NCBI RefSeq assembly: GCF_902806455.1
Contig: NZ_CADCWQ010000001.1
Location: 930,001-994,000, forward strand
Source: Virgibacillus doumboii
GTDB lineage: Bacteria; Bacillota; Bacilli; Bacillales; Amphibacillaceae
Reading direction: 5' to 3'
Length of the DNA: 64,000 nucleotides
How positions within the stretch are numbered: the stretch's first letter is position 1; every line of letters begins with the position of its first letter. The position numbers and the translations under genes are program-made. Positions 17,048 through 25,630 of the stretch are shown piece by piece. The notes under the pieces were generated by a model. That model ran no database searches. It worked only from the letters and a program-made list of their open reading frames with translations, and was not told the DNA's origin.

Positions 17048-18253
17048 TTGGAAAAATGGGTGATCGGATTGCCTAAATATGTTTGGCTGTTAGTAATCGG
17101 GACGACAATTAATGTAACCGGCGCATCCTTTTTGTGGCCGTTGAACACGATTTATATGCACAATGAGCTCGGTAAAAGTCTAGCTTTTGCCGGGTTCATT
17201 TTGATGTTTAACCAGGGTGCCTCCATTGGCGGAAATTTGATTGGCGGGATGCTGTTTGATAAATTCAGTGCATACAAAACAATTCTGATTGGTACGGGAA
17301 CTGCCTTTATTTCAGCAATCATCCTGGCATTCTTTCACAGTATCGTACCATATTCCATTTTACTTGTGCTGATAGGCTTTGGATCAGGAATGACGTGGCC
17401 GGTTATGTTTGCGATGGCTGGTTCAGTCTGGCCGGAAGGAGGCAGGCGCACGTTTAATGCTATTTACGTTGCCCGAAATCTGGGTGTAGCGCTTGGAGCA
17501 TCAATCGGTGGTTATGTTGCAAGCATCTCATTTGATTACATATTTATCGCGAATGCGGCGTTATTTGGTATTTTTTTATTAATGGTTGTTTTAACGTATA
17601 AACCGATGGACAAAGAACAGAATCATCAAATGCATACAACGGTTCTGGAACAGGGGAAAAAAATCCAGGATAAATCCGCGTTTGTTGCTTTGCTTATTTT
17701 GTGCAGCGGATTGCTTATCAGCTGGATTGCGTACAGCCAATGGCAGTCGACAATTGCATCACATACCCAGAATTTAGGGATTCCACTTGATCTGTACAGC
17801 ACATTATGGACAATAAATGGTTTGCTTATAGTCGGTGGACAACCTCTGATAAAATGGATAACAGGGAAGATTACATCGCTGAAATTGCAAATATATCTTG
17901 GAACTATTATTTTCATAGGTTCATTTGTGATTGTGATGTTTGCTGAGGATTTTACATTTTTTGCAGTGGCAATGGTTATTTTAACAATAGGTGAAATGCT
18001 TGTATGGCCTGCAGTACCTACGTTGGCAAATGATTTGGCTCCGGCTGGACGGGCCGGTTTCTATCAGGGAATTGTCAACAGTGTCGGTGCAGCCGGCCGG
18101 ATGACGGGACCGTTTCTTGGCGGGCTGATTGTTGATATGTACAATATAGAGTTATTATTTTTTATCATATTAATTTTACTGCTTATCCCGTTTGTGACAA
18201 CAAGGATATTTGATAAAGGAGTAACTGGAGAAGAGGAGCGTATAAATGGATAA
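17048..18253 (+). CDS. MFS transporter (YttB-like)
   Basis: Twelve-segment carrier of about 400 residues. It shows MLFDKFSAYKT after segment 2, and GFGSGMTWPVMFA and PVMFAMAGSVWPEG around segments 4-5. It looks like the Bacillus YttB group of unknown substrate. The start is uncertain: TTG 17048 lacks a good ribosome site, and TTG 17069 (giving MPKYVWLLVIG), after GGTGATCGG, is an alternative. Its last 8 nt overlap the HAD gene, so the two are coupled. Confidence 0.8.
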   Translation: MEKWVIGLPKYVWLLVIGTTINVTGASFLWPLNTIYMHNELGKSLAFAGFILMFNQGASIGGNLIGGMLFDKFSAYKTILIGTGTAFISAIILAFFHSIVPYSILLVLIGFGSGMTWPVMFAMAGSVWPEGGRRTFNAIYVARNLGVALGASIGGYVASISFDYIFIANAALFGIFLLMVVLTYKPMDKEQNHQMHTTVLEQGKKIQDKSAFVALLILCSGLLISWIAYSQWQSTIASHTQNLGIPLDLYSTLWTINGLLIVGGQPLIKWITGKITSLKLQIYLGTIIFIGSFVIVMFAEDFTFFAVAMVILTIGEMLVWPAVPTLANDLAPAGRAGFYQGIVNSVGAAGRMTGPFLGGLIVDMYNIELLFFIILILLLIPFVTTRIFDKGVTGEEERING

Positions 18254-18977
18254 AATTAAATTGATCGCATTGGATATGGATGGAACGTTATTAAACAGTG
18301 AAGAGGAAATTTCGGACTACACAAAAGAAGTGATTGCCAAAGCACTGGAAAAAGATGTACACGTCGTACTGAGTACAGGGCGCTGGCTGGAATCTTGTTT
18401 TCCGTATGCGGAATCGCTTAAGCTTGATTCATACCTGATCACGGTTAATGGCGGTCAAATATGGACGATGGAAAGAAATCTGATTGATGAGTATCAGCTT
18501 CATCCGGAACGCGTGAAAATGATGTACGAATTGGCCGAGCAAATGGGAGTGAATATCTGGATGGTCTCAACAGATCGTGTTTGGCGCGAGAAGGGACCTG
18601 AGGATTTTTTTGCCCATGAATGGCTGAAATTCGGCTGTGATTCACTTGATACAAAAAAACTTGATGAAATAGTTGAAGAATTATCCCATTATGAGGAGCT
18701 TGAGCTTACCAATTCGCTGCCAACGAACATTGAAGTGAATCCAATAGGGGTAAACAAAGCAAGTGCTCTAAGAAAAGTGTGTGATGAAATTGGTATTTCC
18801 ATGAACAATGTCATATCGATTGGTGACAGCCTGAATGATATAAAAGCGATCCAGCAGTCCGGCATTGGTGTTGCGATGGGCAATGGACAGGAAGCAATCA
18901 AAAAAGTTGCGGACTATGTGACTGATACGAACAATAATGATGGGGTTGCCAAAGCTATAGAGCGATTTGTGGTGTAA
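18246..18977 (+). CDS. Cof-type HAD-superfamily phosphatase
   Basis: 243-residue HAD hydrolase, class IIB (Cof). Motif I is ALDMDGTLLNS with the nucleophilic Asp; motif II is VVLSTGR; the basic residue is in VNKASALRK, and motif IV is SIGDSLNDIKAI. The cap sits between motifs II and III. Members dephosphorylate sugar phosphates or flavin/PLP precursors; the substrate here is unknown. It is coupled to the preceding MFS gene by an 8-nt overlap. Confidence 0.9.
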   Translation: MDKIKLIALDMDGTLLNSEEEISDYTKEVIAKALEKDVHVVLSTGRWLESCFPYAESLKLDSYLITVNGGQIWTMERNLIDEYQLHPERVKMMYELAEQMGVNIWMVSTDRVWREKGPEDFFAHEWLKFGCDSLDTKKLDEIVEELSHYEELELTNSLPTNIEVNPIGVNKASALRKVCDEIGISMNNVISIGDSLNDIKAIQQSGIGVAMGNGQEAIKKVADYVTDTNNNDGVAKAIERFVV

Positions 18978-19118
18978 TGGGTTGTGGTGAAAACGGCATG
19001 TCCTGCAGGTATTTTTTAGCCGATTAATGGTTAAAATGGATTAATATGAGCCTGTTCCCTTCCTTTATTAGTCATAAAGGAGTATAATGGAATGAGTACC
19101 TTGAAAGGGGATGCTGTC

Positions 19119-19301
19119 ATGTCGTTTTCACGTGGACCAAAAGAACCCGTTAAGGAAGTGGAAACCAATGTGTGGTCTTGCTCAAATGGAGACTGTTCAG
19201 GTTGGATGAGAGAATCATACAGTTTTGAAGAAGAGCCTGAATGTCCATTATGTAAATCTTCAATGGAACAGGAAGTACGTATCTTGCCGGAGTTGAAGTA
19301 A
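19119..19301 (+). CDS. YdjO-like cold-inducible zinc-ribbon protein
   Basis: Small protein of 60 residues with two Cys pairs, CSNGDC and CPLC, and the segment GWMRESYSFEEEPECPLC, which matches Bacillus YdjO (PF14169-type cold-inducible proteins). Start ATG 19119 has GAAAGGGGATG before it. ATG 19092 is in frame with its own AAGGAGT and would add nine residues. Its role in B. subtilis is not well known. Confidence 0.8.
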   Translation: MSFSRGPKEPVKEVETNVWSCSNGDCSGWMRESYSFEEEPECPLCKSSMEQEVRILPELK

Positions 19302-19385
19302 ACAACACGGTATTAAGCTGAAGCCAGAAAAAAATATTAATATTTTTAGATCCAGGATGTCAGAGAAGGCATCTTTTTATAATTG

Positions 19386-19470
19386 TTTTGGCGCCGGGAA
19401 ACTGGCGTCTTTTACTATATGGATTCAGCCTATGTGAACCAGCTTCTTTTAAAGAGGCTGGTTTATTTAA
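19386..19470 (+). terminator. Two stem-loops with T-runs after the ydjO-like gene
   Basis: GGCGCC/GGCGTC followed by TTTT (19390-19414), and AACCAGCTTCTTT paired with AAAGAGGCTGGTT followed by TATTT (about 19437-19470). The second is a good intrinsic terminator. Apart from these and the cre site, 19302-19692 shows no gene. Confidence 0.6.
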
Positions 19471-19653
19471 TGGGTATGAATTTTATATGAAATATTGGGC
19501 GATTTGGATCCGTGGAAAGCGAGTGTCAGGAACGGAAATCAACAACAATGATACATAATTTTCAAATAAAAAGTTTCAAACAGTTGTCATAATTCAAAAA
19601 TTATTGATATAATCTAAAATAGAGACTCCATCAAGTATCCTTCATCATTTGTT

Positions 19654-19667
19654 TGTAAGCGTTTACA
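19654..19667 (+). promoter_or_regulatory. cre site (CcpA) before the aldehyde dehydrogenase
   Basis: TGTAAGCGTTTACA is a perfect 14-bp match to the palindromic catabolite-responsive element. It lies 39 nt before the ATG, between or over the promoter and the ribosome site, a position that normally gives repression when preferred sugars are present. Confidence 0.8.
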
Positions 19668-19692
19668 AAAAAGAAGAGGAGGAATGATTTGG

Positions 19693-21213
19693 ATGAGATA
19701 TGCAAATCCAAATACAGAAGGGGCAAAAGTAACATTTCAGGAACGGTATGACAACTATATAGGAGGGGAGTACAGACCGCCTGCCAACGGGAAATATTTT
19801 GAGAATGTAAGTCCTGTTACAGGAAAAGTTTTTTGTTCACTCGCCCGTTCGACAAAGGAGGACGTGGAAGCGGCAGTTGATGCGGCATATGCTGCTAAAG
19901 ACGCTTGGGGAAAAACGTCCGTGGCAGAACGCGCGAATATTTTAAATAAGATTGCCGATCACATGGAGGAAAATCTGGAGACGCTGGCTGTTGCTGAAAC
20001 ATGGGACAACGGTAAGGCAGTCCGGGAACCATTGAATGCAGACATCCCGCTGGCAATTGACCACTTCCGTTATTTTGCCGGAGCGATTCGTGCACAGGAA
20101 GGCGGAATCAGTCAGATTGATAATGACACAGTGGCATACCATTTTCATGAGCCGCTAGGTGTTGTCGGGCAGATTATTCCGTGGAACTTCCCGATTCTGA
20201 TGGCAACGTGGAAACTGGCGCCGGCACTTGCCAGCGGTAACTGTGTTGTATTGAAACCAGCAGAGCAAACGCCTGCTTCGATTCATGTGCTGCTTGATCT
20301 TATAAAGGATCTTTTGCCGGCTGGTGTTTTAAACGTTGTGAATGGTTTTGGCGTGGAAGCAGGGAAACCACTGGCATCAAACAGCCGTATTTCCAAAATT
20401 GCCTTTACAGGTGAAACTACGACTGGACGTCTGATTATGCAGTATGCTTCGGAAAATATTATTCCGGTTACATTGGAACTTGGCGGAAAGTCGCCGAATA
20501 TTTTCTTCCCGGATGTCATGGACAAAGATGACGGATTTTTGGATAAAACAATCGAAGGACTCGTTATGTTTGCACTGAACCAGGGTGAAGTTTGTACATG
20601 TCCATCAAGGGCTTTGGTCCATGAATCGATATATGATGAATTTATGGAGCGGGCAATTAAGCGAGTAAAGGAAATCAACATCGGCCATCCACTCGATACC
20701 GACACGATGATGGGTGCACAGGCTTCTATGGAACAAATGGAAAAAATCAAATCGTATCTGGATATTGGCAAGCAGGAGGGTGCGGAAGTCCTTGTCGGCG
20801 GTAACGTGAATCAGCTTGATGGCGAGATGGCTGACGGTTACTATATTGAGCCGACCATCTTTAAAGGTGACAACAAAATGCGTGTTTTCCAGGAAGAAAT
20901 TTTTGGACCGGTGCTGTCGGTTACAACCTTTAAAGATGATGATGAAGCAATGGAAATCGCAAATGATACATTGTACGGACTTGGTGCAGGCGTATGGACA
21001 CGAAATATTAATACGGCATATCGTTTTGGCCGTGGCATTGAGGCAGGCCGTGTCTGGACTAACTGCTATCACCAGTACCCAGCACATGCTGCATTCGGCG
21101 GCTATAAGAAATCCGGTATCGGACGTGAAAATCACCAAATGATGCTTGACCATTACCAGCAAACGAAGAACCTGTTAATCAGCTATAGTGAAGATGTTGC
21201 AGGATTCTTTTAA
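19693..21213 (+). CDS. NAD-dependent aldehyde dehydrogenase (acetaldehyde type, AcoD/ExaC-like)
   Basis: 506-residue ALDH. The oxyanion Asn is in PWNFPILM, the catalytic Glu in [10 protein letters not shown], and the nucleophilic Cys in [13 protein letters not shown]. This CTCPSR form is typical of the acetaldehyde-oxidizing AcoD/ExaC/AldB group. GAGGAGG at 19676-19682 favours ATG 19693 over ATG 19684. The DUF779 gene directly downstream is the usual partner of this ALDH type. The cre site suggests use in alcohol or acetaldehyde catabolism under carbon limitation. Confidence 0.93.
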   Translation: MRYANPNTEGAKVTFQERYDNYIGGEYRPPANGKYFENVSPVTGKVFCSLARSTKEDVEAAVDAAYAAKDAWGKTSVAERANILNKIADHMEENLETLAVAETWDNGKAVREPLNADIPLAIDHFRYFAGAIRAQEGGISQIDNDTVAYHFHEPLGVVGQIIPWNFPILMATWKLAPALASGNCVVLKPAEQTPASIHVLLDLIKDLLPAGVLNVVNGFGVEAGKPLASNSRISKIAFTGETTTGRLIMQYASENIIPVTLELGGKSPNIFFPDVMDKDDGFLDKTIEGLVMFALNQGEVCTCPSRALVHESIYDEFMERAIKRVKEINIGHPLDTDTMMGAQASMEQMEKIKSYLDIGKQEGAEVLVGGNVNQLDGEMADGYYIEPTIFKGDNKMRVFQEEIFGPVLSVTTFKDDDEAMEIANDTLYGLGAGVWTRNINTAYRFGRGIEAGRVWTNCYHQYPAHAAFGGYKKSGIGRENHQMMLDHYQQTKNLLISYSEDVAGFF

Positions 21214-21283
21214 AATATTGCAGCTTACAGGGGGTTAACGCATATATTATACGGAAAGATTTTAAGTAGAAAGGGTGTGAAAA

Positions 21284-21637
21284 ATGGTTGAACGGGTAAC
21301 AGCAACGGACGAAGCACTTCAATTGATCAACACGCTAATTGAAACACACGGACCGCTTATGTTCCACCAATCAGGCGGCTGTTGTGACGGCAGCTCACCA
21401 ATGTGCTATCCACGAGGCGAATTTCGTGTTGGTGAATCAGATGTGCTTCTGGGCGAAATCGGCGAAACACCTTTCTATATGTCAAAAGATCAATACGAAT
21501 ATTGGAAACATACCCAGCTGATCATTGATGCTGTTGATGGACGCGGCGGGATGTTTTCACTCGAAGGACCCGAGGGGAAACGGTTCCTGACGAGATCCAG
21601 GGTGTTTAGCGAGAAAGAACGAGCGGAAATGAAATAA
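21284..21637 (+). CDS. DUF779 protein, partner of acetaldehyde dehydrogenase
   Basis: 117-residue protein with HQSGGCCDGSSPMCYP, a conserved cysteine motif of DUF779, and CYPRGEFRVG after it. The family is found next to AcoD-type dehydrogenases, as here (70 nt gap), but its action is not established. Start ATG 21284 has AAAGGGTGTG before it. Confidence 0.9.
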   Translation: MVERVTATDEALQLINTLIETHGPLMFHQSGGCCDGSSPMCYPRGEFRVGESDVLLGEIGETPFYMSKDQYEYWKHTQLIIDAVDGRGGMFSLEGPEGKRFLTRSRVFSEKERAEMK

Positions 21638-21651
21638 GTTTAAAAGAGTCA

Positions 21652-21682
21652 TGCAGTTCGTGCGCTGCATGGCTTTTTTTAT
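21652..21682 (+). terminator. Intrinsic terminator of the ALDH-DUF779 unit
   Basis: CATGCAG/CTGCATG stem with a seven-T run after it. Confidence 0.85.
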
Positions 21683-21763
21683 GTTATGTGACTTGGATGG
21701 GCAGCGGTGGTTAATTGGTACCAAGGTGGTTATTCGAACTTGACCTGTAGGAGTAAGTGCGTT

Positions 21764-21868
21764 TTCGCTGAAATTGTCACAGAATCCGCTGAAGTTTATG
21801 CGAAATCCGCTGAAGTGTTCACAGAATCCGCTGAAGTTCACAACCTTTTCGCTGAAGTTCACAATTTG
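21764..21868. repeat. Five tandem 21-nt repeats with TCCGCTGAAG core (cluster C)
   Basis: Units begin at 21764, 21785, 21806, 21827 and 21848 with exactly 21-nt spacing. The first nine to ten bases (TYCGCTGAAR) are kept, and the rest drifts around TTCACAGAA. It lies between the ALDH terminator and the ABC genes. The remainder of 21869-22042 shows no clear feature besides a weak promoter-like AT-rich stretch. Confidence 0.85.
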
Positions 21869-22042
21869 TTCGTGTATTTTTGCCGGGCGGTCCCGGGAAT
21901 TAGCAGAGTCTTTTCAGCTTCATTTTTCCCGGCTTTCGTTATCTCATCCTTAAGACCGAGCAAGAAAACATCAATCGACTGATGTATTATTCGAAAGAAT
22001 CAGTATAATGGAATTAACAAAGATTGGAAGGGGCATTGGAAC

Positions 22043-22996
22043 ATGGAAAGTATTATTACAGTGGATGGTCTTAAGAAAAAGTATAAAAAACGAAAATCCA
22101 AAGAAGAATTCGTTGCCGTTAAAGGGGTTTCTTTTGAAGTTGCCAAAGGTGAAATCGTCGGGTTACTTGGACCAAACGGCGCCGGCAAAACAACGACAAT
22201 TAAAATGATTTGCGGACTGCTTGTACCTGATGAAGGATCGGTTACGATAAACGGGTTTGACAGCCTGAAAGATCGCAATAAAGCACTAAGACATATCAGT
22301 GCAGTGTTGGAAGGGAACCGGAACATTTACTGGCGTATGACCGTATTGGAAAACCTTCAATATTTTGCAGGGAATCGTGGAGTTCCAAAAAAAGAAATTA
22401 AACAGCGTGTTGAAGAACTGCTGACTTTGTTTAAACTGCAGGACAAAAAACTTGAGCTGGTTAACAATCTATCACGCGGGATGCAGCAAAAACTGGCGAT
22501 TTGCGTGGCGATGCTGGCGGACACCGATGTGATACTGTTGGATGAACCGACACTTGGACTCGATGTGGAAACCGGGTATGAGGTGCGTGGACTGCTGCGA
22601 AAAGTTGCTCGTGAACAAGGCAAAACAATTATCATCAGCACACATGACATGCCGGTAGTTCAGGACTTATGTCAGCGGACAATCATCATTAATTCCGGCA
22701 GAGTGATTGCCGATGAACGGGTTGATCAGCTGCTCCGTCTGTTTGAAACGAGTGCATATCATGTTCACTTAAAAGAGGAACTGACCGATGAGCAGCAGGA
22801 TATGTTAAGTCTGCAATTCCCGATACATACATGGGATGGTCTGAATCTTGAAGTGAGTCTCGAACAGGAAGAAGATATCTATGAACTTATGGAAATCTTT
22901 AATAAAAACAAGACACCAATTGAAACCATTAACCGCACAGAAATTAACTTTGAACAAGTATTCATGAAACTGGTCAAACAGGAGGTGGCATCATGA
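22043..22996 (+). CDS. ABC transporter ATP-binding protein
   Basis: 317-residue ATPase. Walker A is GPNGAGKTTT, the signature is NLSRGMQQKL, Walker B is VILLDEPTLGLD, and the switch histidine is in STHD. The first 20 residues are lysine-rich. The C-terminal ~80 residues look like the regulatory extension of NatA/DrrA-type exporters. Start ATG 22043 follows GGAAGGGG. It overlaps the permease start by 4 nt (ATGA). Substrate unknown. Confidence 0.92.
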   Translation: MESIITVDGLKKKYKKRKSKEEFVAVKGVSFEVAKGEIVGLLGPNGAGKTTTIKMICGLLVPDEGSVTINGFDSLKDRNKALRHISAVLEGNRNIYWRMTVLENLQYFAGNRGVPKKEIKQRVEELLTLFKLQDKKLELVNNLSRGMQQKLAICVAMLADTDVILLDEPTLGLDVETGYEVRGLLRKVAREQGKTIIISTHDMPVVQDLCQRTIIINSGRVIADERVDQLLRLFETSAYHVHLKEELTDEQQDMLSLQFPIHTWDGLNLEVSLEQEEDIYELMEIFNKNKTPIETINRTEINFEQVFMKLVKQEVAS

Positions 22997-23769
22997 CAAC
23001 ATTCTGGAATGTATTACGAGTCAACACGATGCTCGAGTATGTTGAACTGAAGCGGTATAAAGCAGATACGATAAGTCTTATGCTGACATTTTACTGTATT
23101 TTTCTCGCATTGATGTTCGGAATCCAGGTTATTGGTGATCCTGCCCAGGCCAGTACGAACATACAATATGTCATTGTCAATTATATTTTCTGGTATTTCG
23201 GCATGATGACATTGCAATCGATTGGCTGGACGATTTCCGATGAAGCGATGAAGGGAACGCTGGAGCAGCTATTCATGTCACCGGTTCAACCATGGAAAAT
23301 ACTCCTTTCCAGATTGATGGGCACGGTCTTCAGCCACTTTGTTCTGGTTGTCTTTCTGTTATTCGTGTCCATGGCAACAGCAGGCGAATGGCTGAACCTG
23401 AATCCCTTTACTATCCTGCCGATTCTGCTATTAACCCTGGCAAGTATGATCGGAACAAGTTTTATCGTAGCTGGAATGGCTCTTATTTTTAAGCAAATTA
23501 ACGCATTCCTGCAAATCCTGCAGTTTATTGTAGGCGGATTGACTTTTGTACCGTTATCCGTAGCTCCATTCATGGTCATCGCCCCTTTTGTCAAAGGAGT
23601 CGATATGACACGGATGGTTATGATTAAAGGCTACACACTGGCAGATTTCACAATCGGTGATTTTGCCTGGCTGATCGGTAACGCGGTTGTCTACGGAGTC
23701 ATCGGTATTGCAATATACCTAGCCTGCGAAAAATATGCCATGAAAAAAGGGTTACTCGGACATTATTAA
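22993..23769 (+). CDS. ABC-2 type transporter permease
   Basis: 258-residue integral membrane protein with about six segments and the ABC-2 EG-type segment EAMKGTLEQLFMSPVQPW. It follows and overlaps the ATPase, so the pair makes a two-gene exporter. An efflux role for a drug, lipid or peptide is an inference from family only. Confidence 0.88.
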   Translation: MTTFWNVLRVNTMLEYVELKRYKADTISLMLTFYCIFLALMFGIQVIGDPAQASTNIQYVIVNYIFWYFGMMTLQSIGWTISDEAMKGTLEQLFMSPVQPWKILLSRLMGTVFSHFVLVVFLLFVSMATAGEWLNLNPFTILPILLLTLASMIGTSFIVAGMALIFKQINAFLQILQFIVGGLTFVPLSVAPFMVIAPFVKGVDMTRMVMIKGYTLADFTIGDFAWLIGNAVVYGVIGIAIYLACEKYAMKKGLLGHY

Positions 23770-23772
23770 GGT

Positions 23773-23808
23773 AAAAAAATCGTTATCCAGAGAGGTGACG
23801 ATTTTTTT
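23773..23808 (+). terminator. Intrinsic terminator of the ABC pair
   Basis: AAAAAAATCGT pairs with ACGATTTTTTT around a 14-nt loop. The stem can work in both directions. Confidence 0.75.
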
Positions 23809-23978
23809 AATGTACCGATTATGATAGGTTTGAGTCAGGGAACTATGCTGTATACTATAAATCGTTTCTCAAGTGGAATTGGTGGCATTTTTTAAAAATA
23901 TAATTCTATATGCCACTTTTTGCTGCTGAGGTTCGATTATAATAGTAAGAAAAAGAATTACGATGTGGAGGTTTGTTT

Positions 23979-24761
23979 ATGAAGAAAAAAATAGCAATGA
24001 TTCAGATGGATGTCATTTATGGTGATCCGAAAGTGAATTTTGCTCATGTTTCCAAAAAGATTATGGAAGCTGAACAAATGGATGCTGATATTATTTTGCT
24101 GCCGGAGTTATGGGATACAGGGTATGATTTGGAGCGTTTTGATGAACTTGCCGATAAAGACGCCAGAGCATCGACGGAGTTTTTAAGCGATATGGCAAAA
24201 GATTTGGATGTTACAATTATCGGCGGTTCTGTGGCTGAATTAAGTGACGATGGTATGCGAAACACAATGCTGATAGTTAATCAAAACGGTGAACTCGTTC
24301 ATAAATACAGCAAACTGCATCTGTTTCAGCTTATGGATGAACACTTACATCTAGTCGAAGGACAGGATGAAGCTGATTTTGAATTGGATGGTGTTCCGTC
24401 AGCAGGATTTATTTGCTACGACATACGATTCCCGGAATGGATGCGCAAGTCAGCAGTAAACGGTGCGAAGGTTATGTACGTTGTGGCAGAATGGCCTGAG
24501 CCTCGTATTGATCACTGGCGGGCATTATTACAGGCACGTGCAATTGAAAATCAGTGTTATGTAGTTGCATGTAACAGGGTTGGTGCTGATCCCAAAAATG
24601 AATTTGGCGGCATGTCGATGATTGTTGATCCGTGGGGTGAAATTGTTACTGAAGGTGGTACTGATGAAGGGATTGTGCTGTCTGAGATAGATTTGGATAA
24701 GGTGGATGAGGTGCGGAACAGGATACCGATTTTTCGGGATAGGCGGGAGGAGAGGTATTAA
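23979..24761 (+). CDS. Carbon-nitrogen hydrolase (nitrilase superfamily amidase, MtnU/Nit-like)
   Basis: 260-residue amidase with the nitrilase triad: Glu43 in LPELWDTGY, Lys112 in SKLHLF, and Cys146 in ICYDIRFPEW. The order and spacing fit omega-amidase or Nit-type enzymes, such as MtnU, that deamidate 2-oxo acids or deaminated glutathione. A link to the MtnE-like gene at 2.5 kb is possible but they are not adjacent. GGAGG at 23967-23971 favours ATG 23979 over TTG 23973. Confidence 0.88.
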   Translation: MKKKIAMIQMDVIYGDPKVNFAHVSKKIMEAEQMDADIILLPELWDTGYDLERFDELADKDARASTEFLSDMAKDLDVTIIGGSVAELSDDGMRNTMLIVNQNGELVHKYSKLHLFQLMDEHLHLVEGQDEADFELDGVPSAGFICYDIRFPEWMRKSAVNGAKVMYVVAEWPEPRIDHWRALLQARAIENQCYVVACNRVGADPKNEFGGMSMIVDPWGEIVTEGGTDEGIVLSEIDLDKVDEVRNRIPIFRDRREERY

Positions 24762-24836
24762 ATTTTTAAGGTGTGCATTTTTTTGTATAGGTAATTTGAT
24801 AAGGTTAGATTAGACTTAATTAATTGTTATTTTTTG

Positions 24837-24886
24837 TAACATATTTGTTAGAAAAGTAACAAAATTGACTGAAAATGTCGTATAAT
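24837..24886 (+). promoter_or_regulatory. Promoter region of the cas operon with a dyad
   Basis: TAACATATTTGTTA (24837-24850) is a dyad with 5-bp arms. A TATAAT box lies at 24881-24886. A TTGACT at 24865-24870 is too close (10 nt) to be its -35. The dyad could be an operator, but no regulator gene is nearby. Confidence 0.4.
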
Positions 24887-24913
24887 TTTATTTAGTAGAA
24901 AGGTGGTGAGAAA

Positions 24914-25630
24914 TTGAGAGTTAAATTAGTATTTGATATGAAATCTATTCCTATTGCGTATAGGCTGGGTACATTGTCGATTTTAAAAGAAATGATCAAA
25001 AGCGGATCACAAACATATTATGATAAGCTATTTGCCCAAAATAAACAAAAAATGAAATCGTTCACATATTCGACTTATATAGTTAATCTTGATATAAAAA
25101 AAGATAAAATATACGGAAAAGAACTACACATGAGCATATCAAGTTCAAGCTATGAGTTTATAATGCACCTCATGAATGGTTCAAAAAAAGGTCAATCATA
25201 CTTCATTAAAGATTCGCAACTAGTTTTAAAATCGAAAAGCTTGTTACCGAAAAAGTCTATAACAAATAGTGTTGTCTTATTTAAGACATTATCACCAATA
25301 TTAATAGAGTCGAAAGATCAGAAACCGTTATTAGCTACTGACGACCATTTTGGTAAAGAACTTCAATATATTGCAAATCTTATCCTCCAAGAAGTGTCTA
25401 ACCGAGAGCCCAAACAGCCCATCAAAGTTCTGCAAACAATGATGACGAAACAAGTCCTAAAAGAAAATCTGCATCAGACACAAAACGAACCATTATTTTT
25501 AACAGCGAATAAAGGATTGATACAACTCCAAGGTGAACCTGAAGATCTTCAATCCTTATACGAAAATGGGTTAAGTATGCGGAGGTCGCTTGGGCTAGGA
25601 TTATTGGAAATCGAAGAGGAGGTGAGATGA
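24914..25630 (+). CDS. cas6: CRISPR-associated endoribonuclease Cas6
   Basis: 238-residue RAMP protein that cuts the precursor crRNA within each repeat. The C-terminal glycine-rich loop GLSMRRSLGLGLLEIEEE is the Cas6 hallmark, and the two ferredoxin-like halves fit the length. The start is TTG 24914 after AAAGGTGGTGAG. It is first in the cas operon; its stop TGA is directly followed by the GTG of cas8. The AT-rich code matches the rest of the cas operon and differs from the neighbouring metabolic genes, consistent with transfer as a unit. Confidence 0.92.
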   Translation: MRVKLVFDMKSIPIAYRLGTLSILKEMIKSGSQTYYDKLFAQNKQKMKSFTYSTYIVNLDIKKDKIYGKELHMSISSSSYEFIMHLMNGSKKGQSYFIKDSQLVLKSKSLLPKKSITNSVVLFKTLSPILIESKDQKPLLATDDHFGKELQYIANLILQEVSNREPKQPIKVLQTMMTKQVLKENLHQTQNEPLFLTANKGLIQLQGEPEDLQSLYENGLSMRRSLGLGLLEIEEEVR

